Below, one piece after another: positions 35,545-45,630 of a stretch of 64,000 nucleotides of DNA (within the stretch, counting starts at the first letter, position 1; every line of letters starts with the position of its first letter). Source of the stretch: Chitinophagaceae bacterium (GTDB taxonomy: Bacteria; Bacteroidota; Bacteroidia; Chitinophagales; Chitinophagaceae); the NCBI GenBank assembly GCA_016710165.1, contig JADJLJ010000001.1:1860001-1924000 (forward strand), read 5' to 3'. The notes under the pieces were generated by a model. The model was not told the DNA's origin, ran no database searches, and saw only the letters and a list, made by a program, of their open reading frames with translations. A program made the translations under genes and the position numbers.

Positions 35545-36780
35545 TCATTGCCCCAGAATACGGTTATAAATGCCGATATATTTTTTGTTGGCTTCTTCCA
35601 GTGAATAAAATTCCTTTGCGCCCCTTCTTATATCTTCCGTATTGAACAAGATCCCTGTTGCAATTTCATCTGCCGCTTTTTCAAATTCAATTCCGGTAAA
35701 ATTTTCGATCACGATCCCTGCATGGAACATTTTTACGATCGTCTCCACGTCTCCCACCCCGCTGTTGGTGATAAGGGGAATGCCCATCGCCATGATCTCA
35801 CCGTGCTTGGTAGGCGATGACGACTGCTTGGAATAACAGGGCCTGATAAAAAAAACCGAATAGTTACTCACCGAAAGCAACCCGGGCACCTGTTGCCTGC
35901 CCGCTTTTTGAATAATGACCCTGCCGTCCATGATACCGGCTTTGGCAGCGGCAATCCGTATCTCTTCATGGCGATGGGGTGAAACAAAAAGAAGTTTGGT
36001 GGCCGGTATCTTATCACAGAGTATTTTACAAAACTGCATCATTTCATCCACCAGGTACCAGCCACCGACAGAACCCAGGTAGCTGATGATAAAATCATCC
36101 TTGCTGATATTCAAGTCCGCTCTCAGCTTCCCCTTTTCAGCTTCGGTGATCTTGTCCGGGTTAAAAAGATCCAGGTCGGCACTGCAGGGGATCACTTCCA
36201 GGGGAATATTATTCTTATATGCCGGCCATGTTTGAATGATCTTTTCTGCTGCATAGGTAAGGCAAACAATGCCATCACTCTTTTCAACCGCTTCTGTTTC
36301 TTTTCTTTTAAAGAAGTCATACACGGCTTTGTACAGCGGGTTGGCCACATCCCACATTTTGCCTTCTACCCTGCTATCGGCATAAAACTCCCGTATATCG
36401 TTCAGGAATCTTACCCCCATTCTTTTCTTCATCCATAATCCCACCAGGGCCGGTACACCCGGCCGGGTATGCACCATATCCATATGATGTTGCCGGTGAA
36501 TCTTCCTGGCCGCCTGCCTCATCTTGATGATATCGATAAGCGTGGAGATCACCGGCGGTTTTTTCGTATAGTTCAGCGGCACCCAGTTTATCCTGCTTTC
36601 ATCCAGTATAGCCTGTATGGTCTTTCTATGCTGCTGATAAACCTGTTTCTTTTCGCAACTCAGTAAAAAGATATTGTATCCCGCCTTGCTCAGTCCCTGC
36701 AGGTATGGTATCACCTGGCTTTGGCCAAGAGGATCGGTCATGCCGTCATACGAGATGAATAAGATATTTTTTCCGTTCAC
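35545..36780 (-). CDS. Glycosyltransferase family 4
   Basis: 411 aa, GTG start at 36780 (MNGKNILFISYDGMTDPLGQSQVIPYL). GT-B fold: acceptor-side domain with VHTRPGVPALVGLWM, then ISYLGSVGGWYLVDEMM and a C-terminal KHGEIMAMGIPLITNSGVGD donor-binding segment. 3 bp from the preceding GT gene, so co-transcribed. Sugar unknown. Confidence 0.85.
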   Translation of the reverse strand: MNGKNILFISYDGMTDPLGQSQVIPYLQGLSKAGYNIFLLSCEKKQVYQQHRKTIQAILDESRINWVPLNYTKKPPVISTLIDIIKMRQAARKIHRQHHMDMVHTRPGVPALVGLWMKKRMGVRFLNDIREFYADSRVEGKMWDVANPLYKAVYDFFKRKETEAVEKSDGIVCLTYAAEKIIQTWPAYKNNIPLEVIPCSADLDLFNPDKITEAEKGKLRADLNISKDDFIISYLGSVGGWYLVDEMMQFCKILCDKIPATKLLFVSPHRHEEIRIAAAKAGIMDGRVIIQKAGRQQVPGLLSVSNYSVFFIRPCYSKQSSSPTKHGEIMAMGIPLITNSGVGDVETIVKMFHAGIVIENFTGIEFEKAADEIATGILFNTEDIRRGAKEFYSLEEANKKYIGIYNRILGQ

Positions 36781-36783
36781 GGG

Positions 36784-37872
36784 TCAGTTATCATTTAACG
36801 TATCCGAATAAATTTTTCGCAGGCCCTGCATGTGATGTTCAAGTGTAAAGTTGTTCAGTACCCGTTGCTTTGCGGCCATTGCCAGCCTGTCACGCAGGTC
36901 TTTGCCCGCAGCAAGCTGTTTGAGCTTCGCAATAAAGTCATTGATATCTTCCAGGTCAAAGAACAGCGCCGTACCGGCACATTGCTCCCGGAAGGAAGGG
37001 ATATCGCTGACCAGCATGGGAACCTGCATCGCCATTGCTTCCAGCATGCTCAAAGAAAACCCTTCAAATTCCGACGGCATTACATACAGGTCGTATTGCG
37101 GTAATAGCCGGCTGGCATTTTTTACTTCGCCTTCCAGTATAACATGTGCACCGGTATCCATGATCATTTGTTCCAGTTCTTTCTGCATCCCCCCCGATCC
37201 GTAAATGTGCAGTTCGAATGGTTCATCCTTCAGTTTTTCAAATGCCCGGATAAGGTACTGCTGGTTCTTGGGATAACGCAGGGCGCCTATGGTAACCAGC
37301 CTGAACATTTCCCTGCCCGTATTAACAGGCACGGAAGCAGGCGGGTTGCCTGATTCCCTTATATCCACAAACGTGTACAGCAGGTATTTTTTATATGGCT
37401 GATGGCCGAAGAATTTAAAATACTGTTCCATCACTCCCGTGGACACCCCTACGATCGTAGTCTTGTGTTTGCTGTAACTTATCTTCTCCAGCATCCGCAG
37501 GTACCACTTCTTATATTCAGCGGAAGCGGAGACATTGGTATGTATTGTTGTGATAAGCGGGATGTTCTTCGAAGTGGCAAACCGGGCAACCAGCGTAGCG
37601 GTGAACAGGTGAGAGTGGACGATATCGATCTTGTGCTGCCGGATGAACTTCCTCAAACGCAGTACGGCCAAAGGAAACCGGGAAAAGGATCCCATGTTGA
37701 GGCAATGATATTCATCGCAGGTGAACTCTTCGCCGAAATGGTTTTGCGGGTTGAGCGTTACTACAATATTGGTATACTCTTTCAGTTCTTTCAGCACTTT
37801 TACCAGCATAACCTCCGCACCGCCACGGCCCATATTGTCAATGATATGCAGTATGGTCTTTTTGTCGCTCAT
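36784..37872 (-). CDS. Glycosyltransferase family 4
   Basis: 362 aa. N-terminal HIIDNMGRGGAEVMLVKVLKEL, HSHLFTATLVARFA; C-terminal IGALRYPKNQQYLIRAFEKL and PSEFEGFSLSMLEAMAMQVP with the EX7E-type donor motif. ATG at 37872. It is followed by another GT and preceded by an FkbM methyltransferase, each within a few bases. Confidence 0.88.
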   Translation of the reverse strand: MSDKKTILHIIDNMGRGGAEVMLVKVLKELKEYTNIVVTLNPQNHFGEEFTCDEYHCLNMGSFSRFPLAVLRLRKFIRQHKIDIVHSHLFTATLVARFATSKNIPLITTIHTNVSASAEYKKWYLRMLEKISYSKHKTTIVGVSTGVMEQYFKFFGHQPYKKYLLYTFVDIRESGNPPASVPVNTGREMFRLVTIGALRYPKNQQYLIRAFEKLKDEPFELHIYGSGGMQKELEQMIMDTGAHVILEGEVKNASRLLPQYDLYVMPSEFEGFSLSMLEAMAMQVPMLVSDIPSFREQCAGTALFFDLEDINDFIAKLKQLAAGKDLRDRLAMAAKQRVLNNFTLEHHMQGLRKIYSDTLNDN

Positions 37873-37877
37873 GCTGC

Positions 37878-38642
37878 TCAGGCCGGTATAAGGTGTAGGT
37901 CGATGAGATCGGTCTGTGAACAGAATTCTTCTTTTGTGATGGGTTTATCCTGGTACAGGGCAGTATAGTTCAGTTCCTTCACCAGGTCGTAGATCGCTTC
38001 CAGGCTGTCGCCCTTTGCCTTCACCGGTTCGGGATGTATGGCCAGGATGGCTATTGGCTTGAATCGTTTAAATGTTTTCACGGCTCCTTTCATCGCATCA
38101 TATTCGGCGCCTTCCACATCGATCTTGATGAAATCGATCTTTGTCAATTGCTGCTCCTGTACAAATGCATCAATGGTGGTCACATCGATCTCAATTCCAT
38201 GAAAGGGCCTGTCTTCTTTATAGTTCACCAGGCTGTTGGCATTGTCTGCCTGCCCTTCCGAAACAAAGAAGGTGGTCTTACCGATCGAACCGCCCACGGC
38301 CTTCTGGAACGTGCTGATGATGCCGGCTGCATTGTTTATCTGCACCGTCTTCTTCAGCAGCTGGTTGGTGGATGGAGAAGGTTCAAAAGCATATACTTTC
38401 CCGGTGGGACCAACGGCCTGGGAAGCCATGGCGGCAAACAGGCCGATGTGTGCACCAAAATCCAGTACGGTATCCCCCTTTTTGCAGGAGGAAAAAAAGA
38501 ATTGAAAATTATCCTTCTCGTAATTATCGGGGAAGAAGCGGTAGAACCGGGTTGGCAGCCGCACGTCGTGCCCGTTGATGGTCCGTTTCATTCCTCTTCC
38601 AAAAGTAGACAGGTCAAGCAGTTTGTATAAAAATTCTTTCAT
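37878..38642 (-). CDS. FkbM-family SAM-dependent methyltransferase
   Basis: 254 aa. SAM site DTVLDFGAHIGLFAAMAS, then VYAFEPSPSTNQLLKKT and KIDFIKIDVEGAEYDAMKGA, the FkbM signature. Such enzymes O-methylate sugars in glycan clusters. Located 5 bp from the GT at 36784 and 14 bp from the flippase at 38657. Confidence 0.88.
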   Translation of the reverse strand: MKEFLYKLLDLSTFGRGMKRTINGHDVRLPTRFYRFFPDNYEKDNFQFFFSSCKKGDTVLDFGAHIGLFAAMASQAVGPTGKVYAFEPSPSTNQLLKKTVQINNAAGIISTFQKAVGGSIGKTTFFVSEGQADNANSLVNYKEDRPFHGIEIDVTTIDAFVQEQQLTKIDFIKIDVEGAEYDAMKGAVKTFKRFKPIAILAIHPEPVKAKGDSLEAIYDLVKELNYTALYQDKPITKEEFCSQTDLIDLHLIPA

Positions 38643-38656
38643 CCGGTAAATTGATT

Positions 38657-39943
38657 TTAGGGTTGTGATCTTTTAAAGATAAAGCTCATTTGCTTACGGG
38701 TAAAAAATAAAGTTATCATTAAAACAATAAAGTAACTGCAAAAAACAGAGATGGCTGCACCCATGGAACTCATGTTCTTTATAAAAAAATAGTTGCTGGT
38801 TAAACTGATACAGGCAAACGCTGCAGACAGCCCGATTATTTTACGCTTGTGGCGGTAATACAATAAAAAAGAAAAGAACAGGTAGGCGATCGTCCAGAAG
38901 TAGTACCCGATGCAGATGAGCCAGTAATAATCCAGCCCGGGGCGGTAGGTCTTATTTACCATGAACCGGTAGGCAAGGGGTACGAACAGCAGCAGCAGCA
39001 GCAGGCCGGCGGTCATGATGCCCATATACACCCAAAAGAGTTTCCGGATGGCCTGGTAGTCGATCTTCGGTTCCGACAGCATTTTATAGATCCGGGGAAG
39101 GATGTATTGCAGCAGCGCCGAACAGAGGGTAACGATGATGGAACCGAAAATACAGGCAATGGAATACACCCCTACTTCGGCATTATTATCGTTGGTGAAC
39201 CGGGAGAGGAAGAAGCCATCGGAATAGTTCATGCAGAAAACACTGAACTGCATGACAACGATGGGCACACTGAAGATGAGTTCCTCTTTGATCACCTGTT
39301 TCTTTATCTCCCCGAACAGGTAGCCGCGGTGGATAAAAAAGTAAAAAGCATACAAGGCAAACACCCCATAGGATATCACAATGCCGGTGATCCTTCCGTC
39401 CCAGGCCATCTTCAACCCGCTTATCAGGGCAATGGCCAGCCCTATCTCCAGGAACAAACGGCCCAGTACGGCTTTCATGAAAAGGTTCGGGTTCTCTTCA
39501 TTGCGGATGAGGTTAATGGCATGCTGGCTGATGAAGGACAGGAAGGTAACAACCGGTATCAGCCAGATGAAGGAAAGGGGAAAATCATATTTGTCCGTAA
39601 ATACATTACGAAGAATATAAAATACCCCAAGGGATAAAAGAAAGACCCCCACCGGCAGTAAAAGACCAGTGCTGAAAAAATCCCTGAAATCTTTTTTATT
39701 AAGTTTGAAATAGTCGGTGCTGGCGCTTTGCAGTACCCCCATGGAGATGAAGGGCATTAAAAAAATGATGGCGCTGCTGAACAGGCTTATCAGCCCGATA
39801 TCGCTTTTGGTGAGTACGTTGGTGAAATAAGGCAGCAACAGGAAGGCCACCCCTTTTCCAAAAAAATTGGTGAAGGTGTAAATGCCCAGCGACTTAACAG
39901 CCGGGCTGTTCCGGTATTTTAAAAAATTGTCCTTTTTCAGCAT
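38657..39943 (-). CDS. Wzx-type polysaccharide flippase (MATE/MOP superfamily)
   Basis: 428 aa with about twelve membrane helices. N-terminal SLGIYTFTNFFGKGVAFLLLPYFTNVL is typical of RfbX/Wzx. It would flip the undecaprenyl-linked repeat unit. A second Wzx-like gene lies at 48261, suggesting two glycans or a duplicated export step. Confidence 0.88.
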   Translation of the reverse strand: MLKKDNFLKYRNSPAVKSLGIYTFTNFFGKGVAFLLLPYFTNVLTKSDIGLISLFSSAIIFLMPFISMGVLQSASTDYFKLNKKDFRDFFSTGLLLPVGVFLLSLGVFYILRNVFTDKYDFPLSFIWLIPVVTFLSFISQHAINLIRNEENPNLFMKAVLGRLFLEIGLAIALISGLKMAWDGRITGIVISYGVFALYAFYFFIHRGYLFGEIKKQVIKEELIFSVPIVVMQFSVFCMNYSDGFFLSRFTNDNNAEVGVYSIACIFGSIIVTLCSALLQYILPRIYKMLSEPKIDYQAIRKLFWVYMGIMTAGLLLLLLFVPLAYRFMVNKTYRPGLDYYWLICIGYYFWTIAYLFFSFLLYYRHKRKIIGLSAAFACISLTSNYFFIKNMSSMGAAISVFCSYFIVLMITLFFTRKQMSFIFKRSQP

Positions 39944-40002
39944 GGTATTGGAACGGCCGGCAGATCCATTCCCTTGAATAAGCAGTTATCCCGGCCGGGA
40001 TA

Positions 40003-41913
40003 TTAATTATTATTCATCCATTTGTCGTACCACATCTGGAACATCAGTAAGAACCAGATCTTTTCCGCCCTTTCTTTTTTGCCGTTGTAAAATGCTTTCC
40101 GGATCCGCTGCACTTCGTCGTTATTGAAAATATCCTGCTTCAGGATGAAGGCCTCATCCAGGTAGCGGTCAACAAATGGTTTCAGTTCGGATTCGAGCCA
40201 GCCGGCGATGGGAATACCAAATCCCATTTTTGGCCTGTCCATCATTTCTTTTGGAATGTATTTATGAACGATCTCCTTGATGATGAATTTTTTATTGCCC
40301 TTATTATATTTATAGTATAGCGGCAACCGGGCAGCCCATTCAATTACATGCTGGTCTAAAAAGGGTTCCCGGCCCTCCAGGCTTACACTCATGGTGGCCC
40401 GGTCCACTTTCTGAAGGATATCATCCAGCAAATAGGTCTGGTAATCCACGGCCATCATGTAACTCAGCATCGAATAATTTTCAGCATCCAGTTCATCACT
40501 GTCAAAGGCAGAAGGCAGTACACGGACGGGTTGTTTGAACAGGCTGTTGACCGTACCCTCGGTCATGTGCTGTGTTATGTTCTTTAATAAATTCTTTTCG
40601 GAAGGGTTTTTTAAAAAGGTCTTCACTTTTTCGTACCGGCTGTGAAAGAGGTATTGTTTATTCAGCAGGGGTATGGCACCGGCAGGAACCATATCCATGA
40701 CCGCCGCTGCTGATTTGCGCATGATCCCCGGTATGTTCTGAAGTTTCTTTCCGTACTTCAGTATGTAATCATAGCGGTTGTACCCGGCAAAGATCTCATC
40801 CCCGGCATCGGCCGATAAGGCCACCGTTACCTTCTCCCGGGCGATCTTACTTACCAGCGATGTGGGTATGGCGCTGCTGTCGGCAAAAGGCTCATCATAA
40901 AAGAACGGCAATTGCGGAACAATTTCAATGGCCTCTTTATGGGTGCAGTAATATTCCGTATGGTCGGTGCCGAGGTGCGCAGCGATCTCTTTTGCATAAG
41001 GCGCTTCATTCAATCCATCATCGGGTACCCCAATGGTAAATGTTTTGATCTTCTCGGTATGGTTCTTCTGCAGCAGGGCGGTCACACAACTGCTGTCGTA
41101 TCCCCCGCTTAAGAACACGCCTACCGGCACATCGCTCACCATGCGGTATTCGAAAGCCTTTGAAAGCACTTTTTCCGTTTCCGCCAGCGCTTCTGCAAAA
41201 GGTATATCAAGCAACGGCTTATTGTATGCATCATATACGTTCCAGTACTGCTGTGTCCGTATGTTTTGGGAAGTAAGGTCCATTGTTAAAAAATGGCCCG
41301 GCTTCAGTTTGAATGTATGCTTATAGATGCAATGAGGCGTAGGTACATACCCGTATTGCATGAAGGCAGCGGCCGCATCTTTATTGATCTCCTTAACAAA
41401 AGCGGGGTGCTGCAGCATGGCCTTTAACTCAGAAGCAAATAAGAACAGGCCATCCTTGTGGTAGTAAAAAAAGGGTTTAACACCCGCCCGGTCCCTGCAG
41501 GCAAATAACTGCTGTTGTTTTTCATCATAGATAACAAAGGCGAACATGCCGATGAATTTTTGCAGGGCGCTGCTGCCCCATTCGTCGTAGGCGTGCAAGA
41601 TCACTTCGGTATCGCTGTGACTGTGAAATTCGTGTCCTTTTTGCTCCAGCTCCTTTTTTATTTCACTGTAATTGTATATCTCGCCGTTGAACGTTATGTG
41701 CAGGTGGCGGAAGGTCTGTGGCTGGCGGCCACCTTCCGAAAGGTCGATGATGCTCAGGCGGCGGTGGCCCAGCCCGACCGTTGCAGCCGCGGCATCATAT
41801 ATTCCATACCCCTCCCCGTCGGGTCCCCGGTGAGCCAGTACCCGGTTCATTTTTTCTAAAATATCCCTGCCGGTTCGTTTAGTAAAATCGGTAAAGCCGG
41901 AGATACCACACAT
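40003..41913 (-). CDS. asnB: Asparagine synthase-like glutamine amidotransferase
   Basis: 636 aa: class II glutaminase domain starting MCGISGFTDF (Cys2 is the nucleophile), LAHRGPDGEG, then an ATP-pyrophosphatase synthetase domain with GVFLSGGYDSSCVTALL and EPFLDQHVIEWAARLP. In a glycan locus such proteins may amidate a uronic-acid sugar rather than make asparagine. A 16-bp perfect palindrome (39987-40002) follows the stop. Paralogue at 51559. Confidence 0.88.
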   Translation of the reverse strand: MCGISGFTDFTKRTGRDILEKMNRVLAHRGPDGEGYGIYDAAAATVGLGHRRLSIIDLSEGGRQPQTFRHLHITFNGEIYNYSEIKKELEQKGHEFHSHSDTEVILHAYDEWGSSALQKFIGMFAFVIYDEKQQQLFACRDRAGVKPFFYYHKDGLFLFASELKAMLQHPAFVKEINKDAAAAFMQYGYVPTPHCIYKHTFKLKPGHFLTMDLTSQNIRTQQYWNVYDAYNKPLLDIPFAEALAETEKVLSKAFEYRMVSDVPVGVFLSGGYDSSCVTALLQKNHTEKIKTFTIGVPDDGLNEAPYAKEIAAHLGTDHTEYYCTHKEAIEIVPQLPFFYDEPFADSSAIPTSLVSKIAREKVTVALSADAGDEIFAGYNRYDYILKYGKKLQNIPGIMRKSAAAVMDMVPAGAIPLLNKQYLFHSRYEKVKTFLKNPSEKNLLKNITQHMTEGTVNSLFKQPVRVLPSAFDSDELDAENYSMLSYMMAVDYQTYLLDDILQKVDRATMSVSLEGREPFLDQHVIEWAARLPLYYKYNKGNKKFIIKEIVHKYIPKEMMDRPKMGFGIPIAGWLESELKPFVDRYLDEAFILKQDIFNNDEVQRIRKAFYNGKKERAEKIWFLLMFQMWYDKWMNNN

Positions 41914-41987
41914 AGTTATTTAAAAATTTAGCAATGCAAAGGTAAGTTTATAAAGGTAAAAATGCCTGTTCCCGTCCGTATCCGGCG

Positions 41988-42116
41988 GTAGTGTCCTATT
42001 TTGAATGATTGTCATCCTGAGGAACGAAGGATCTCCTGATCAGGATCGTTTGCTTAACCTGAGATGCTTCGTTCCTCAGCATGACAGGTCACAAAATATT
42101 CAAAATAGGACACTAC
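41988..42116. mobile_element. MITE-like element with 19-bp perfect terminal inverted repeats
   Basis: The ends GTAGTGTCCTATTTTGAAT (41988-42006) and its exact complement (42098-42116) bound a 129-bp unit. An inner near-perfect inverted repeat (GTCATCCTGAGGAACGAAG / CTTCGTTCCTCAGCATGAC) would make most of it one hairpin. No ORF. No clear target duplication. It fills much of the 303-bp gap between asnB and the Wzy-like gene; I see nothing else in that gap. Confidence 0.75.
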
Positions 42117-42216
42117 CCATCCGCCCGGGGGCCACGCCCGTAAAAAACTATTGACTATATTGCAATGATATTTCATTGATCCCGGGCCACATTAAAACAC
42201 CCCATAGAACTGCCGG

Positions 42217-43590
42217 ATGCAGCACATAACGATATACGATTATCTTTTATTACCACTCTATCTTTTTCTTTTTTATATCCTGGTAAAGCGCCGGTCATTA
42301 AAATTTGAGGACAGGGAATTGAGGAAAATATTCATTACGGCATTCGCATTACGCATGCTTGGAGCCATTGGATATTCGTTAATGGTACAATACTACTACG
42401 GGTATGGGGATTCATTTACGTATTATGAAGGCGGTAATTACCTGAGAGGGCTCCTGCTGACAGATATCAACAACATCAAATACATTTTCTTTTCGGCAGA
42501 AGAGATCCAGCGCCTTTATTCGTTCCAGGAAGGAAGAGTGGGTGGTCTCAATGGCTATATCGCCACCGGGTCTTCCCTGGCCATTATGAAGGCTTCGGCA
42601 ATCGCTTCGTTGGTTACTTTCAATAAGTACCTGGTCACATCCATCTTTTTCGGTATGTTTTCCTTTATGGGACAATGGAAACTTTTCATGGTCTTCAACG
42701 GTATCAATAAGGGGAAATATCAAAAGCTGCTTGCTTTCGCGGTCTTATATACGCCCGCTATCTGGTTTTGGGGCAGCGGGCTTTTAAAGGAGTCCCTTTG
42801 CATGGGCGGGATCGGTTTTATTATCAGTATCCTGTATAATGCCATCGCAAACAAAAGGGTGATAGCAAAAGACTGGATCTTACTTGCGTTGTGCGTTTAC
42901 ATCGTTTATGTGATCAAGAGTTACATCATTGTCATCCTTGTAACTGTCGTTTTTTTTACAATCCTGTTTACCTTTTTTCAAAAAGTAAAGATCATTCCGG
43001 TAAAATTTGCCTTGATAGCTTTAACTATACTGGGTATTTATTTTTTCCTGAGTTACTCTGATTTTTCTGAGCAGATAAATGACCTGGCGGAAGAGTCTGT
43101 TTCACAGATTGAAAATTTTCAGAAGAATTACCAGGTCACCCAGCAACAGGATGAATCCAGCAAGGCTGGGTTTGAGATGGCAAACATCGGTTCGTCATTC
43201 AGCAGCATGATGGCCAGGAGCCCGGTTGTGATCTTATCCTGTCTTTACCGGCCGTTCTTATGGGAAAGCAAAAAATTGATTATCTTCTTCTCTTCGCTTG
43301 AATCAACTCTGCTATTATTGTCTACGTTGTTCGTATTCTTTAAAACAAGGATAGTGGGATTCTTCTGGTTGCTCTTTGCCGACCCGTATATCTTTTTTTG
43401 CTTTCTGATCACGGTCTTGTTTGCCCTGATCATTGGTTTTACCACGTTTAATTTTGGCACCATGGTCCGGTATAAGATCGTGCTACTTCCTTTCATGTAT
43501 TTTATGCTGGTGAACATGTATGCACGGACAATGGAAAAAAGAAAGAACAAGATGACGGATACATGGCGTGACATTATGCCGGTTTCATAA
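42217..43590 (+). CDS. Wzy-like polytopic membrane protein (paralogue 2)
   Basis: 457 aa with about ten to twelve helices. Not a recognised family by name. Landmarks: YYGYGDSFTYYEGGNYL near residue 60, FWGSGLLKESLCMGG, a soluble loop at about 285-330, RPFLWESKKLIIFFSSLES, and FNFGTMVRYKIVLLP. The same landmarks recur in the frameshifted gene at 31903. Locus position and topology suggest an O-antigen/EPS polymerase or a ligase-like role (inference). Confidence 0.7.
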   Translation: MQHITIYDYLLLPLYLFLFYILVKRRSLKFEDRELRKIFITAFALRMLGAIGYSLMVQYYYGYGDSFTYYEGGNYLRGLLLTDINNIKYIFFSAEEIQRLYSFQEGRVGGLNGYIATGSSLAIMKASAIASLVTFNKYLVTSIFFGMFSFMGQWKLFMVFNGINKGKYQKLLAFAVLYTPAIWFWGSGLLKESLCMGGIGFIISILYNAIANKRVIAKDWILLALCVYIVYVIKSYIIVILVTVVFFTILFTFFQKVKIIPVKFALIALTILGIYFFLSYSDFSEQINDLAEESVSQIENFQKNYQVTQQQDESSKAGFEMANIGSSFSSMMARSPVVILSCLYRPFLWESKKLIIFFSSLESTLLLLSTLFVFFKTRIVGFFWLLFADPYIFFCFLITVLFALIIGFTTFNFGTMVRYKIVLLPFMYFMLVNMYARTMEKRKNKMTDTWRDIMPVS

Positions 43591-43832
43591 TCAGAATGAA
43601 TTTTTACCTCCTGGTTTTCCGCAAGGATAACGGGTAATGAAGAAAGATTTTCATAGTGAAAGGCACAGCAGTAGTACTATCATAGTGAAAATGTATTATC
43701 AGGCGGCCGACTTGGTCCCTGCTGAAATTCGGGTCCCCTTTCTATAAAAACTTTATTTTACACGGCATGATTGATATGAAGTAAAACAATTAATTTCACG
43801 GCATCTAACAAACGGAAAGTATCTGGTTTTAA

Positions 43833-44810
43833 ATGAGTATTTACAATAATGATAAAGGAGTATTTGTAATATCCCTGGACTTCGAGCTACTCTGGGGAGT
43901 CTGGGATGTAACAACCAGGGAGAATTACGGCAGCCACATTACCGGTGTGAAGGAGGTAATACCCAGCCTGCTTTCTTTGTTTGCAGATCATGATATTAAG
44001 ATAACATTTGCCACGGTAGGTTTCTTGTTTGCCAAAAACAAAGAAGATTTACTTCCTTACCTTCCTGAAAAAAAGCCGGCCTACTCTAACAATGGGTATA
44101 ATGTTTATATAAATGAGTTCAACTCCATAGGCAATGATGAAACAGATGATCCCTACCACTTCGGCTACAGTTTATTTGAACTGATAAAGCAAAGCTCCCA
44201 TGAGATCGGTTCACATACGTTCAGCCATTATTTCTGCCTGGAAAAGGGCCAGAAAGCTGCCGACTTTGATGCCGATGTTAAAGCAGCAAAAAAGATCGCA
44301 GCAGCTAATGACGTGGAAATAACAAGTCTTGTATTTCCCCGGAACCAGGTCAACCCGGAGTATTTTGATATCATATGCAAGAACGGGATGGCTGTTTACA
44401 GGGGTAACCCGGAATCCTGGATCTATAAGCCACGAAGATTATCCGGGGATATCCCGTTCATTAGGCTATGCCGTTTGCTGGATACCTACTTCCCTATTTC
44501 CGGGTATAATACACATCCACTGAACAACCGTAAAAGCGGACCTGTAAATATTCCTGCTAGCCGCTTTTTAAAGCCTTACAACAAAAGGCTGGCCTGGCTG
44601 GAGAAACTGAAGCTGAAAAGGATCATGAACGAAATGACGGTGGCGGCAAAAAGAAATGAACTGTATCATCTTTGGTGGCATCCTCATAATTTTGGTGAGA
44701 ACCTGAAGGAAAATATGAATAACCTTACCGTATTGCTCGATCATTACAAAAAACTGAACAGAACTTACGGCTTTACCAATCTTACCATGAAGGAAGCCGC
44801 CGGTTTATAA
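43833..44810 (+). CDS. Polysaccharide deacetylase (NodB-like)
   Basis: 325 aa, carbohydrate esterase family 4-like. Motif 1 SLDFELLWG carries the catalytic Asp and motif 2 SHTFSH the metal-binding histidines; the C-terminal WWHPHNFG supplies the last His. No signal peptide, so it probably acts on lipid-linked or nucleotide-linked sugar in the cytoplasm (inference). Same strand as the formyltransferase after it (51 bp): deacetylation may free an amine for formylation. Confidence 0.83.
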   Translation: MSIYNNDKGVFVISLDFELLWGVWDVTTRENYGSHITGVKEVIPSLLSLFADHDIKITFATVGFLFAKNKEDLLPYLPEKKPAYSNNGYNVYINEFNSIGNDETDDPYHFGYSLFELIKQSSHEIGSHTFSHYFCLEKGQKAADFDADVKAAKKIAAANDVEITSLVFPRNQVNPEYFDIICKNGMAVYRGNPESWIYKPRRLSGDIPFIRLCRLLDTYFPISGYNTHPLNNRKSGPVNIPASRFLKPYNKRLAWLEKLKLKRIMNEMTVAAKRNELYHLWWHPHNFGENLKENMNNLTVLLDHYKKLNRTYGFTNLTMKEAAGL

Positions 44811-44861
44811 AGCAGGCCTGGGGTTTTACACCGAAAACATCATCCGGCCTTTTAGCAAATA

Positions 44862-45611
44862 ATGCAAAATAAAAAAATAGTATTCCTGGCATCCGATTGC
44901 GAATCATCCAAATGGGTTTACAATGCCCTTTGCCGCGATTTTACCATAGAAGCTGCCATCATAGAAACCCCTGTTTCAAGGAGGACACTGTTTAAACGGC
45001 GGATGAAAAGGATAGGACCTGTAAAAGTGATCGGGCAGGCCTTATTCTCAGTGATCGTTGTTCCCTTTTTAAGAAGAAAGGCCAAAAAAAGAAGACAGGA
45101 ACTTATTGAGCAATACCAGCTTTACGATACTGATTACCCACCCGGAAAAACAGCCCGGGTCTCTTCCGTGAATGATGAATCCTGCAAACAATTGCTCCTG
45201 CAGTTACACCCGGGTATTGTTATTGTAAACGGCACCCGGATCATCCGTAAAGAAATATTACAATGCACCAATGCCGTTTTCATAAACATGCATGTGGGCA
45301 TTACTCCCTGGTACCGGGGTAGCCATGGAGGCTATTGGGCCATGTACAATAAAGACGTGAAGAATTTTGGCACAACCATTCACCTGGTAGATGCCGGGGT
45401 TGATACCGGGGATGTGTTGAAACAAGTATATACCCTGCCTGGTAAAACGGATAACTTTACCACGTACCCCATACTACAGACTGCCATAGGTATTGATGCA
45501 TTGAAAAATATTTTACCTGCGGTACTGGTAGGCAATTATGAAGTAAGTAGAAATACAGAAAAAGGCACGATGTATTACCAGCCAACGATCTGGCAATACA
45601 TCTTTGGTTAA
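44862..45611 (+). CDS. Formyltransferase family protein
   Basis: 249 aa with the C-terminal formyl_trans_N-like catalytic core: INMHVGITPWYRGSHGGYWA keeps the Asn-x-His pair, and HLVDAGVDTGDVL the catalytic Asp. Expected to move formyl from N10-formyl-THF to an amino sugar. Pairs with the deacetylase before it. The N-terminus (FLASDCESSKWVYNAL) is unusual for Fmt. Confidence 0.78.
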   Translation: MQNKKIVFLASDCESSKWVYNALCRDFTIEAAIIETPVSRRTLFKRRMKRIGPVKVIGQALFSVIVVPFLRRKAKKRRQELIEQYQLYDTDYPPGKTARVSSVNDESCKQLLLQLHPGIVIVNGTRIIRKEILQCTNAVFINMHVGITPWYRGSHGGYWAMYNKDVKNFGTTIHLVDAGVDTGDVLKQVYTLPGKTDNFTTYPILQTAIGIDALKNILPAVLVGNYEVSRNTEKGTMYYQPTIWQYIFG

Positions 45612-45613
45612 TA

Positions 45614-45630
45614 AAATAGCTATGCTATTT
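45614..45630. terminator. Small hairpin between convergent genes
   Basis: AAATAGC (45614-45620), loop TAT, GCTATTT (45624-45630). It lies between the formyltransferase stop and the stop of the convergent GT gene, so it may serve both as a weak bidirectional terminator. Confidence 0.3.

Noticed and set aside
39987..40002. Perfect 16-bp palindrome just after asnB
   Set aside because: On the minus strand no T-run follows, so terminator function is not supported; noted only in the gene entry.
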